Positions 45,834 through 54,664 of a stretch of DNA of 64,000 bases are shown here, one piece after another. Under the pieces are notes generated by a model. That model was not told the origin of the DNA, ran no database searches, and saw only the letters and a program-made list of their open reading frames with translations. The position numbers and the translations under genes are program-made. Source of the stretch: Acidimicrobiia bacterium (GTDB lineage Bacteria; Actinomycetota; Acidimicrobiia; IMCC26256; JAOSJL01); NCBI GenBank assembly GCA_027494115.1, contig JAOSJL010000001.1, forward strand, positions 2,023,218 to 2,087,217, written 5' to 3'. The stretch's first letter is position 1. Every line of letters starts with the position of its first letter.

Positions 45834-47624
45834 GTGGGCTACCTTCGCACCGTGAGAGCTGACGAGAGCGCGGTACCCGCACCCGGCGAGGCACTGATGC
45901 CCGCCCCCGACGCTGCCGCACTCCTGCGTCGGAACGCGACCGATCCGTCGATCCGCGATCGACCCGCGGTCCTCTTCGAGGACAGATCGTGGACCCACGC
46001 CGAGTTCCTCGACGAATCCATCCGGTTCGCACACGTGTTCCTCGAGCGAGGCGAGTCCGGTCGTCCCTTGCACGTCGCCGTACTCCTCGACAACACGCCC
46101 GACTACCTGTTCGCGTTCGGGGGAGCAGCGCTGATCGGCGCGACCATCGTCGGTGTCAACCACACCCGGCGTCACGAGCACCTGGCTCACGACATCCGCC
46201 ATACACACTGCGGCCTTCTTCTCACCGAGCCCCACCATGTTCCTCTGATCGAGCCGGTCGTCGACCACCTCGACATCGCGACAGAGAACGTGCTCGTCTC
46301 GTCGCGCTTCGAGCGCCCGGATCCCGGGGCCGGCCCGTCACCTACGTCGGCGTTCCCGTCGCTGGAGGATGCTCTGTCCCGCGCGGCCACAGCGGATCCC
46401 GGGACCAACCCCGGGCCCGATGTCCCCTGGGCGTTCATCTTCACCTCGGGAACCTCCGACGCGCCGAAGGCGGTCATCTGCTCCCAACGACGGCTTCTCG
46501 TCACCGGTACACGGATGGGAATCGTCATGGGCCTCACCGCTGCCGACGTCGGCTACGTGTCCATGCCCCTGTTCCACTCCAACGCACTGATGGTGGGATG
46601 GGCGCCGGCGGTCGTTCTCGGGGCCACCGTCGGGCTGGCGAGAAAGTTCTCCGCGTCGGGCTGGCTTCCCGACGTCCGCCGGTATGGCGCCACGTACTTC
46701 AACTACACGGGAAAGCCCCTCGCCTACATCAATGCCACGCCGAAGAGGGCCGACGACGCCGACAATTCTCTGCGGGTGGCCTTCGGCAACGAGGGTTCGC
46801 CCGAGATCGTCGACGCCTTCGCCGCCCGGTTCGGTGTCGAGGTCATCGACGCCTACGGCGCCACGGAGGGCGGTGTCGCTGTCAACCGCGACGTGGAGAC
46901 CCGCCCGGGTGCGCTGGGCGTCGCGGGCGCCAGCGTCCGTGTCGTGGACGAAGCCGGACACGACCGCCCGGCGGCCGAGTTCGACACGCAGGGTCACCTC
47001 CTCAACGCCGAGGCCTGCGTCGGCGAGATCGTCAACACCGCCGGCGTCGGACCGTTCGAGGGTTACTACAACAATGACGAGGCGAACGCCGCCACGACCC
47101 GTTTCGGCTGGTACTGGACCGGCGACCTCGGGTATCTCGACGAGGACCGTTATCTGTATTTCGCCGGCCGCAACGCCGACTGGATCCGGGTGGACGGCGA
47201 GAACTTCTTGGCCCGACCCATCGAAGAGGCGTTGAACCGTCATCCCGACGTGGTCCAGGCCGCTGCCTATGGCGTGCCCGACGCCGAGGCCGGCGATCAG
47301 GTGATGGCGACGCTCGTGCTGCGCGACGGGTCGTCGTTCGACCCTGAGGGTTTCGCGGCCTGGCTCGACGACCTCCCTGATCTCGGGCCGAAGTGGCGCC
47401 CTCGCTACGTGCGCATCACCGCTGAGCCGCCTACGACCGGCACGAACAAGATCGTCAAGAGAACGCTCGCGTACCAGAAGTTCCGCTCGGACCGCACCGG
47501 TGGCGATTCATGTTTCGTCCGCGGCCGGGGAGAGGCGCAGTACCGTCGGTTCGGAGCCGACGAGGAGGCCGAACTGGCGGCGGCGTTCGAGCGAAACGGT
47601 CGTCAACGATTCTGGGACCTCTGA
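45834..47624 (+). CDS. Acyl-CoA synthetase, FadD17-like
   Basis: A protein of up to 596 residues that activates a carboxylic acid as its CoA thioester through an acyl-adenylate. The AMP-binding motif is FIFTSGTSDAPKAVI, then AYGATEGG, YWTGDLGYLDEDRYLYFAGR, and the C-terminal lysine in GTNKIVKRTL. The sequence resembles FadD17-type synthetases. GTG 45834 is the longest start. GTG 45852 and ATG 45897 are alternatives, and the conserved part begins near ALLRRNATDPSIRDRPAVLF. The acyl-CoA dehydrogenase gene follows after 2 bases. Confidence 0.9.
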   Translation: MGYLRTVRADESAVPAPGEALMPAPDAAALLRRNATDPSIRDRPAVLFEDRSWTHAEFLDESIRFAHVFLERGESGRPLHVAVLLDNTPDYLFAFGGAALIGATIVGVNHTRRHEHLAHDIRHTHCGLLLTEPHHVPLIEPVVDHLDIATENVLVSSRFERPDPGAGPSPTSAFPSLEDALSRAATADPGTNPGPDVPWAFIFTSGTSDAPKAVICSQRRLLVTGTRMGIVMGLTAADVGYVSMPLFHSNALMVGWAPAVVLGATVGLARKFSASGWLPDVRRYGATYFNYTGKPLAYINATPKRADDADNSLRVAFGNEGSPEIVDAFAARFGVEVIDAYGATEGGVAVNRDVETRPGALGVAGASVRVVDEAGHDRPAAEFDTQGHLLNAEACVGEIVNTAGVGPFEGYYNNDEANAATTRFGWYWTGDLGYLDEDRYLYFAGRNADWIRVDGENFLARPIEEALNRHPDVVQAAAYGVPDAEAGDQVMATLVLRDGSSFDPEGFAAWLDDLPDLGPKWRPRYVRITAEPPTTGTNKIVKRTLAYQKFRSDRTGGDSCFVRGRGEAQYRRFGADEEAELAAAFERNGRQRFWDL

Positions 47625-47626
47625 GC

Positions 47627-48790
47627 GTGGATCTTTCCTTCAGCGAGGCCGAACACACCTTTGCCGCCGAAATCCGCGCCTGGCTCGCCGAGAACCTCGA
47701 AGCACCGCCGGTCTTCTCGTCCGTCGACGACGAGGTCGCCTGGGGTAGAGCGTGGCAGCGACGGCTCGCCGACGACCGGTGGATCGGGATCCACTGGCCG
47801 ACCGAGTACGGCGGCCGTGGCTCGTCGCCGGTCGAGGTTGCTCTCTACAACATGGAGTACGCCCGCAGCGCGGCGCCGCAGCCGGTCAACCGCGTCGGGA
47901 TCAACCTGGCAGGTCCGACCCTGCTCGCGCATGGCACCGACGAGCAGAAGCAGCGGTGGCTCCCGTCGATCCTGTCCGCCGACGAGCTCTGGTGCCAGTT
48001 GTTCAGCGAGCCGGGCGCAGGTTCCGATCTCGCGTCACTGGCGACGCGGGCGACTCCGGTGGAGGGCGGCTGGTCGCTCACCGGCCAGAAGGTCTGGACG
48101 AGCTACGCGGGACACGCCCGGTGGGGGATCTGCCTCGCTCGCACGGACACCGACGCGCCCCGGCACCGCGGTATCAGCTACCTCGTGGTCGACATGAGCG
48201 CACCGGGAGTCGAGATCCGCCCCCTGGTGCAGATCACCGGAGATGCCGAGTTCAACGAGGTGTTCCTCGACGGAGTCTTCGTGCCCGAGGAGCATCTGGT
48301 GGGTGCTCTCAACGGCGGGTGGGCCGTGGCCAACACGACACTCGCCCACGAACGGGGCACGGCGTTCCCGTTCAAGGAACAGGTCGTGCACGAGGTGTAC
48401 CTCGAGCGGATTCTGGCGTTGGCTGACGAGAACGATGTGTGGGACCGACCGGAGGTGTCCGACGAGCTCGTACAGGCGTTCGTGGAGCTACGCGTCCTGC
48501 GGCTGCACAACTGGCGGACGCTCTCGCGGCTCCAACGGGGTGTCGAGCCCGGACCGGAGTCGAGCTGGGTGAAGCTGGCGTGGACGGACATGACGCGGGA
48601 TCTCTCCGAGGCTGCTCTGCACGTCACGGGTGACGCCGCGCCGCTGTGGTCGGGAGCGTCGCTGGTGCCGGGTGACGGCGCGTGGCAACGTCAGTGGCTC
48701 TGGAGCAAGGCGGCGAGCATCGCCGGAGGAACGTCCGAGGTGCAGCGCACGATCATCGGTGAGCGGATTCTCGGACTTCCCCGCGGCTAG
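47627..48790 (+). CDS. Acyl-CoA dehydrogenase, FadE26-like
   Basis: A 387-residue flavoenzyme beginning VDLSFSEAEHTFAAEIRAWL, with LFSEPGAGSDLASLATRATP, WSLTGQKVWTSYAGHARWG, AEFNEVFLDGVFVPEEHL and a C-terminal GGTSEVQRTIIGERILGLPR. In mycobacteria FadD17 lies beside paired FadE26/FadE27 genes that dehydrogenate steroid side-chain CoA esters. Here only one such gene follows the FadD17-like gene, so it may act alone, or pair with the one at 39812. The start is GTG 47627. Confidence 0.9.
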   Translation: MDLSFSEAEHTFAAEIRAWLAENLEAPPVFSSVDDEVAWGRAWQRRLADDRWIGIHWPTEYGGRGSSPVEVALYNMEYARSAAPQPVNRVGINLAGPTLLAHGTDEQKQRWLPSILSADELWCQLFSEPGAGSDLASLATRATPVEGGWSLTGQKVWTSYAGHARWGICLARTDTDAPRHRGISYLVVDMSAPGVEIRPLVQITGDAEFNEVFLDGVFVPEEHLVGALNGGWAVANTTLAHERGTAFPFKEQVVHEVYLERILALADENDVWDRPEVSDELVQAFVELRVLRLHNWRTLSRLQRGVEPGPESSWVKLAWTDMTRDLSEAALHVTGDAAPLWSGASLVPGDGAWQRQWLWSKAASIAGGTSEVQRTIIGERILGLPRG

Positions 48791-48826
48791 GTGGAACCCG
48801 GCCAGGGGCACCGAACCCGGGATCCA

Positions 48827-50291
48827 CTACTTCAGGAGCTTGCGGACGATCTTCTGTTTCGTCTTCGTGTACGGCGGGTACATCATGCTCGGATCGATCA
48901 TCGTCGGTCGGTTCATCACGCTCTTGTAGTGCGTGAACGTGTCGAAGCTCGCCTTGCCGTGGTAGGCACCCATTCCGCTTTCGCCGACGCCTCCGAACGG
49001 GAGGTTCGCCGAGCTCACATGCATGACGGTGGCGTTCACGCACACCCCGCCGGAGCTCGTCTGGCGTAGCACCTGCTCCACCCGGTCGTTGTCCTTGGAG
49101 AAGATGTACAGCGCCAGAGGCTTGTCGCGCTCGTTGACGAACTCGATGGCTTCGTGTGTGTCGTCGACCGTGAGGATGGGGAGGACGGGGCCGAAGATCT
49201 CCGCAGCCATGAGTGCGGAGTCGGCGTCGACGTCGCGCACGATGGTGGGTGCGATGTAGCGGGTGGAGCGGTCGGAGTCACCGCCGACCACCACGTTGGC
49301 GTCGTCCTCCTTCTCGATGAGGCCGGTGAGGCGGTCGAAGTGGCGTTCGTCGATGATACGGGCGTAGTCGGCGCTGTCAGCCGGGTCGGACCCGTAGAAG
49401 TCCTCGATGGTGCTCCGCATGGCGTCGATGAGCTCACCTTCGACCGACCGGTGCGCCAGTACGTAGTCGGGGGCGATGCACGTTTGGCCGGCGTTCATGA
49501 ACTTGCCCCACACGATTCGTCGTGCCGCGACGTCGAGATCGACGTCGCGGTCGACGATCACAGGGCTCTTCCCACCCAGCTCAAGGGTGACGGGCGTGAG
49601 GTTCTTCGCCGCCGCTGCCATCACGATCCGGCCGACGGTTCCGTTGCCCGTGTAGAAGATGTGGTCGAAGCGCTGCTCGAGCAGCGTGGTGGTTTCGGGC
49701 ACACCACCCTCCACCACGGCCACGGCGTCGGAGTCGAAGTAGTCGGGGATGGCGTCGGCCAGGGCGGCCGACGTGGCCGAGGAGACCTCAGAGGGCTTCA
49801 ACGCGGCGGTGTTTCCGGCGGCGAGCGCTCCGGTGAGAACCTGGAGCACGAGCTGTACCGGGTAGTTCCACGGCGCGATGATGCACACCACCCCGAGCGG
49901 ATCGGGGTAGCGCTTCGAGGTGGCGGGCTGCGACGACAGCGGCGTGCTGACGCGCTGTGGCTTCATCCAGCTCTTCAGGTGCTTCAGCGCGTATCCGGCC
50001 TCGGCCGACGGGAGGCCGAGGTCGGCCATCCACGCCTCGTGGGTGGGTTTCCCGAGATCCGCGGCCAACGCCTCGAGGAGCTGTGACTCACGTTCGGCGA
50101 GGAGAGCCCGGAGCCCCCTCGAGCTGGCGGCGACGCCATTCGTAGGGGCGGGTGACCCCGGTGTCGAACGTGGTGCGGAGACGTTCGACGACGCCCGGGA
50201 TGTCCTCGGTCGGACTCACCGCGACGCGCTCGGCCGATCCGTTGCCGAACGAGGTGTTCGCCCTCTTCTGGGTGCCCGTCGTGACTGCCAT
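48827..50291 (-). CDS. Aldehyde dehydrogenase family protein (frameshifted in this sequence)
   Basis: About 487 residues corrected. The Rossmann segment reads DPLGVVCIIAPWNYPVQLVL, and the active site has VTLELGGKSPVIV and AGQTCIAPDYVL with the catalytic Cys. The C-terminus MYPPYTKTKQKIVRKLLK with NLPFGGVGESGMGAYHGKAS is typical of the aldehyde dehydrogenase 3/coniferyl-type group. The N-terminus starts at ATG 50291 (MAVTTGTQKRANTSFGNGSA). The frame breaks at the C run 50113-50117, where one base is probably extra. RRRQLEG continues as LRALLAERESQLLEALAADL. Confidence 0.88.
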
Positions 50292-50428
50292 GTGATGTTC
50301 GCTCCCCGCTCGTGGTTCCCACAGCATGGCGCGCCACACGCCGGCGGTCTAGGCGAGGTCGTGCCGGCTGCAGGCAAGGCGTGGGCGGCGCGCTCTCGGG
50401 GTCTCGGCTGGGCAGGTACGGTGCGGGA

Positions 50429-51076
50429 ATGCGCCGTCGCCGGCTGATGCGCACCATGCCTCTCGGGGCTTCTGGTGCTGATCCTGGTACTGGCGGCCTG
50501 TGGCGGGTCGGGTGACGACGACTCGGGAACCGGCGCTTCGGCGCCGACGACCAGCACCTCCTCTACCTCTGAGAGTTCGGAATCGGACGCGGCGAACGAC
50601 GCTCCCACACGGCCGGGGCCCACGTTTCATACGGACGACTTCGGAGATGGCGACCCGATCCCGGTCGAGCTCACCTGTGACGGCGTCGACCGTTCACCGC
50701 AGCTGTCGTGGGGCTTCTTTCCCGACGACTTCTTTGACACCGACACCGCCACGGCCGCAGTCGTCGTCGACGATGTCGACGCGCCGGGTGGCTCCTTCGT
50801 CCACTGGACGATGTGGGATCTGGAGGCCGGGGCCACCGTCGATGGCGGGAGTATCCCGCCGGATGCGGTCGAGGGTGAAAACGACGCCGCAACCGTCGGC
50901 TGGACCGGACCGTGCCCGCCCCCGGCGACGGCCCGCACGCCTACGTCTTCACCCTGTTCGCCCTCTCCACGCCGCTCGATGTGGATGCGGGGGCTTCGCC
51001 CGACGAGGCCCGTGACGCCCTCGACGCTGCCGGCGCTGTCGAGGTCGCCACGTTCACCGGAACCTACGAGCGCTGA
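50429..51076 (+). CDS. PEBP/YbhB-family lipoprotein (two frameshifts in this sequence)
   Basis: About 215 residues corrected. With one G removed at 50465-50468 the start reads MRRRRLMRTMPLG joined to LLVLILVLAACGGSG, a complete lipoprotein signal. A Ser/Thr linker follows, then the phosphatidylethanolamine-binding fold (FGDGDPIPVELTCDGVDRSP, VVVDDVDAPGGSFVHWTMWD). With one base restored near 50919-50925 the motif GPCPPPGDGPHAYVFTLFAL is rebuilt, and the protein ends at 51076. YbhB/YbcL-type proteins bind small phosphorylated ligands. The role in bacteria is poorly defined. Confidence 0.82.
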
Positions 51077-51105
51077 ATCACCCTCGCTATCGGATTGGCG
51101 CCGAA

Positions 51106-51576
51106 CTAGCCGGTGAAGGTGGGCTGAGCTCCGACCGGAGCTGCCGGTCGGGCCTCGGCCTTCGGCTCGGGCTCGGGCTCCGGCTCGGGCTCGGGCTCCG
51201 GGGGCGCCGGGGCGGTGATCGTGAAGTTTGCACCGACAGCGCCCGAATCGCAGGGCACCTCGAAGCGTGCGGGTCCCGGCGTCAGCACTTCGCCCTGCTG
51301 TCCCGGGCCCGTCGGCACGGTGAAGTTCCCCGAGAAGGCGTTGTTCGTAATGGCGATCTCGCCAACGTGCCACTCGCCGTCACCTTGGAAGAAGTGCAGG
51401 GATTCAGTGTGGTCTTGGTCGTTGGCACACTCGCCCTCAACCATCACCTGAGTACCCACAGGGCCTTCGGCCGGCGTCACCGTCATTTGGCCGGGGCTAC
51501 CCCCGGATGCGGTGCCTGCCAAGGTCAGCGAGGCTGTCGCGAATACCGCAACAAGCACCGCAGGTCTGCGATTCAT
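51106..51576 (-). CDS. Secreted protein with single beta-domain and Pro-Glu tail
   Basis: A protein of about 156 residues exported by a signal peptide (VLVAVFATASLTLAGTASGG). One Ig-like/TIG-type domain follows (VTPAEGPVGTQVMVEGECAN, then GEIAITNNAFSGNFTVPTGP), with two cysteines likely bridged. The C-terminus is a low-complexity run PEPEPEPEPEPEPK followed by AEARPAAPVGAQPTFTG, perhaps spanning the cell wall. ATG 51576 has GAGGGG upstream. No family function can be given. It is convergent with the PEBP-like gene. Confidence 0.7.
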   Translation of the reverse strand: MNRRPAVLVAVFATASLTLAGTASGGSPGQMTVTPAEGPVGTQVMVEGECANDQDHTESLHFFQGDGEWHVGEIAITNNAFSGNFTVPTGPGQQGEVLTPGPARFEVPCDSGAVGANFTITAPAPPEPEPEPEPEPEPKAEARPAAPVGAQPTFTG

Positions 51577-51722
51577 GTTGTTCCCCTCGGGTCGAGCCAA
51601 ATGGTCGGCGGGAGTATTTCACGAGACATCGAGAGCACGCAAGATCCGCGTTTGCGGCAAGCTATCTCATGTCGGATAGGTGAGTCCCGCGTGAGTTCGC
51701 CCGCCGTCACACCCTGAGCCGC

Positions 51723-51836
51723 TCAGGCGATGGGTTCGTCCGTCTGGGGGATGACGTCGTTGCCGTGATCGTCGATGTACCACCTCGGCGGTGCCCGGCG
51801 GGCTCGGCCGGATCGACGTGTCAGATCGGAATACAC
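51723..51836 (-). CDS. Possible small protein, 37 residues
   Basis: A GTG-started frame reading RRAPPRWYIDDHGNDVIPQT in its second half and ending DEPIA. It has codon use like the neighbours and an even composition, but the ribosome-binding site is poor and I know no family. It is divergent from the haem-oxygenase-fold gene. It may be a real microprotein, or the remaining end of a lost gene. Confidence 0.3.
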   Translation of the reverse strand: MYSDLTRRSGRARRAPPRWYIDDHGNDVIPQTDEPIA

Positions 51837-51866
51837 TTCGTGGCCGATCGGCCGGAAGGGGGCCCC

Positions 51867-52657
51867 ATGGGCGAAAACTCGAATGACGACCGCCGCGACT
51901 TCGCAGAGGTCCGGGGGAGAACCGGGAGGGTGTCCCGGGGCTTCCCGTCGACGAGTTCATGGCCTCGCTCGAGGCGACCCAGCGCGAGATCGCCACGGAC
52001 AAGAACGTGGTGTGGGAGCGCGTCGCCGATGGCACGCTTTCCGAAGAGCTCCTGCGACGACTGTGTTGCGAGTACTACTTCCTGGGCAAGTGGTACACGA
52101 GCGAGTTCGCATCGATCGTGGCGAACGCCCCCGACTCTGATGCCCTCGACCACGACACGTCCCAGCACTGGCGTCACTGGCTCCAGAACCTCGCAGACGA
52201 AACGGGCTATGCGGGCGACGCGAACCACGTCGACATGAAGATCCACTGGGCCCGGCAGCTCGGTCTGAGCGACAACGATCTTCTCGGCTACCGGGCCATG
52301 CCGGAAACGATCGGGTCTGTGTTCACCTCGCTGTACTACATGCGACGCTCCTACGAGGAGGGCCTCGCTGCATTCGGCTGGGCGGGTGAGCGCTTTGCCG
52401 CCTCCACGAACTACGCCGTGATGATGTACGAGGGAATGCGCGACCACTACGGCATCGAGGTCGAGAACTTCCGGGTCCACGCGTACGCCGAAGAGGAGCA
52501 CGGTGACGCGGCGGACCACCTGCTGCGGCAGGTTGTCAGCACGGCCGGCCAGCAACGGCGTGTGCGACGCTGCATCGAGTACGTCCTCACGTTGCGCAAC
52601 GCCCGGACCGTCGCGATGAACCGCTGGCTCGAGGAGCCCGGCGCGTTGCGCGGTTGA
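51867..52657 (+). CDS. Haem-oxygenase-fold protein, TenA/PqqC/CADD-like (frameshifted in this sequence)
   Basis: About 263 residues corrected. The start ATG 51867 has GGAAGG 5 bases upstream and gives MGENSNDDRRDFAEVRG. One G appears to be missing at 51913-51917, after which the protein runs GVPGLPVDEFMASLEATQRE and on in one frame. The helical fold matches the TenA/PqqC-like group. The late motif FRVHAYAEEEHGDAADHLL has the HxxxExxH half of a metal site found in haem-oxygenase-like diiron enzymes. The first-helix glutamate (CEYYFLGKW) lacks its usual His partner. It is therefore uncertain whether the protein binds metal, a cofactor or a thiamine-like ligand. ATG 51959 would be the start if no error is assumed. 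Confidence 0.7.
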
Positions 52658-52698
52658 AGCTCGTTTTCCCGGTCAGGAAATCTGATCAAGAAGTCTGA

Positions 52699-53490
52699 TC
52701 AGCGACCGCGGAATTCCGGGTCGCGCCGCTCCCGGAACGCCGCCATCCCCTCGGGAAGATCCGCCGACGCCGTGGCGAGCGACTGGGCGACACCCTCGCT
52801 GTCGAGAGAGCGGGTCAGATCGGTCTCGAAGCTCGAGTTCAGGAGTCGCTTGGACAAACCGAGGGAACGTGTCGGTCCCTTGGCCAGCCGGGAAGCGAGC
52901 GACAGTGCATCAGACGCGAGCGCGTCGGCGGTGACACAGCGATAGGCAAGTCCCGCGTCGACCGCTTCACTGCCCTGCAAGCCGTCGCCGAGCATGACCA
53001 GAGCCTTGGCCTTCGGAAGGCCGACGAGACGGGGGAGAAGGTAGGCGCCGCCCGCGTCGACGACCAGACCCCACCGTGCGAACGACCAGATGAAGCGGGT
53101 CTCGTCATGAACCAGAACGAAGTCGCAGGCCAGCGCCAGATGCGCGCCGGGTCCGACGGCCACGCCGTTCACTGCGGCGACCGTGGGCTTGTCGAGCTCC
53201 CACAGTTCGCGGATCAGCGCCTGGACACCTTCACGCAGGGCCTCGGCCGTGGTCCGCGGGTCGAAGTCGGGCGTACCCGCGACAGCAACCGTGGAGTCGC
53301 GCAGATCCATGCCGGCGAAGAACGCGTCGCCGACGCCCGTGAGAAGCACCGCGCGTACGTCCTCGTCGGTTCGCAGCTGACGAACCGTCGACAGGAGGTC
53401 GTCACGCATCTCGACCGTGAGGGCGTTGCGCGCATCAGGGCGGTCGAGCGTGAGCGTGGCCACGCCGCCGGCGATCTCGGTGCGGATCAC
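52699..53490 (-). CDS. Enoyl-CoA hydratase/isomerase family protein
   Basis: A protein of about 263 residues. It starts VIRTEIAGGVATLTLDRPDA, with RNALTVEMRDDLL, LTGVGDAFFAGMDLRD for the oxyanion hole, KPTVAAVNGVAVGPGAHLAL and a second catalytic region FARWGLVVDAGGAYLLPRLV. The Asp in VVDAGGA replaces one usual Glu, so it may be an isomerase or hydrolase rather than a plain hydratase. GTG 53490 overlaps the thiolase stop (GTGA). It works with the upstream thiolase genes in acyl-CoA processing. Confidence 0.9.
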   Translation of the reverse strand: MIRTEIAGGVATLTLDRPDARNALTVEMRDDLLSTVRQLRTDEDVRAVLLTGVGDAFFAGMDLRDSTVAVAGTPDFDPRTTAEALREGVQALIRELWELDKPTVAAVNGVAVGPGAHLALACDFVLVHDETRFIWSFARWGLVVDAGGAYLLPRLVGLPKAKALVMLGDGLQGSEAVDAGLAYRCVTADALASDALSLASRLAKGPTRSLGLSKRLLNSSFETDLTRSLDSEGVAQSLATASADLPEGMAAFRERRDPEFRGR

Positions 53491-54662
53491 GGGTTGGTGG
53501 TCAAGATGTTGACGACCGACACTCCCGAGCCGCGTCCACCGACGTTGTGTTGGAGCGCGTTCCCGTTGCGGATCTCCACCTGACGCTGGTCGGCTTCTCC
53601 GCGCAGCTGCCACCAGCATTCTGTGAGCTGTGCAACCCCTGTGGCGCCGATGGGGTGCCCCTTCGCCAACAGGCCTCCCGATGTGTTCACCGGGATTCGA
53701 CCGTCGAGAGCGGTCTGGCCCTCGAGGGATGCGAATCCCCCTTTGCCCTTCTCCACGAATCCGAGATCTTCGATGTCGAGGATCTCGGTGATCGTGAAGC
53801 AGTCGTGGACCTCGGCCATGTCGATGTCGGCCGGGACGAGACCCGCCATGTCGTAGGCGCGTTCGGCGGCCATGGTGGTCGCCTGTAGGCCGGTGAACGA
53901 GGACTTCTCGTGGAGGTACGGGTGGTCGGTCGCCACGCCGAAGCCGGCGACATACACCGGCGCGTCGGTGAACTCGCCGGCGCGTTCGGCGTTGACGAGC
54001 AGCGTCGCGGCCGCGCCGTCGGTCTGAGGACAGCAGTCGAGGAGGCGGAGGGGCTCACACACCATGGGCGAGTTGAGAACCTGGTCACTCGTGATCTCGT
54101 TGCGGAAGTGCGCGTAAGGGTCGAGTGCACCGTTGTGGTGGTTCTTGACCGCCACCGATGCCAGCATCTCGGGTGTCGTCCCGAACTCATGCATGTGACG
54201 GGTCGCGAAGGGCGCGAACAGCACGGGAGCGGTTTCACCCCGCGTGTAGATCGGATGGCCCGCAGCGGCTCGGGAAAGGAGACCCTCTTCGGTCGACTTG
54301 TCGCGCATCTTCTCCACGCCGATGACCAGAACGATGTCGTGCACACCGCTGGCCACCGCCATGGCGCCCACACGGAACGCGTCGCTGCCCGACGGACACG
54401 CGTTTTCGATGCGGGTGCAGGGGATTCCCGCCAACCCGAGCGCCGAGGGAACGGTGTTGCCGCCGATACCCTCCTGGCCCCACAGGGTTCCCCGCTGAGT
54501 CGCCACGAACGCCGCCTCCACCTGTGCCGGCTCGAAGGACCTGTCCACGTTCGCCACGGCGGCATCGAACGCGCCGGAGGCGAGGTGTTCGTAGCTCGAG
54601 TCGAAGAGTTCGCCGAACTTCACGAGCCCGGCTCCGACGACGGCAACCCGGTTCCAGCCCAT
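53487..54662 (-). CDS. Thiolase family protein (SCP-2/lipid-transfer type), second copy
   Basis: A 391-residue thiolase-fold enzyme starting MGWNRVAVVGAGLVKFGELF. The nucleophile Cys is in IENACPSGSDAF, with AEVHDCFTITE and GGLLAKGHPIGATGVAQL carrying the His residues. It is coupled to the enoyl-CoA hydratase and follows the HMG-CoA-synthase-like/DUF35 gene by 2 bases, so the three are one operon. Compared with the thiolase at 42793, it has a fused partner domain in the next gene rather than a free DUF35 protein. Confidence 0.91.
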   Translation of the reverse strand: MGWNRVAVVGAGLVKFGELFDSSYEHLASGAFDAAVANVDRSFEPAQVEAAFVATQRGTLWGQEGIGGNTVPSALGLAGIPCTRIENACPSGSDAFRVGAMAVASGVHDIVLVIGVEKMRDKSTEEGLLSRAAAGHPIYTRGETAPVLFAPFATRHMHEFGTTPEMLASVAVKNHHNGALDPYAHFRNEITSDQVLNSPMVCEPLRLLDCCPQTDGAAATLLVNAERAGEFTDAPVYVAGFGVATDHPYLHEKSSFTGLQATTMAAERAYDMAGLVPADIDMAEVHDCFTITEILDIEDLGFVEKGKGGFASLEGQTALDGRIPVNTSGGLLAKGHPIGATGVAQLTECWWQLRGEADQRQVEIRNGNALQHNVGGRGSGVSVVNILTTNP

Positions 54663-54664
54663 GG

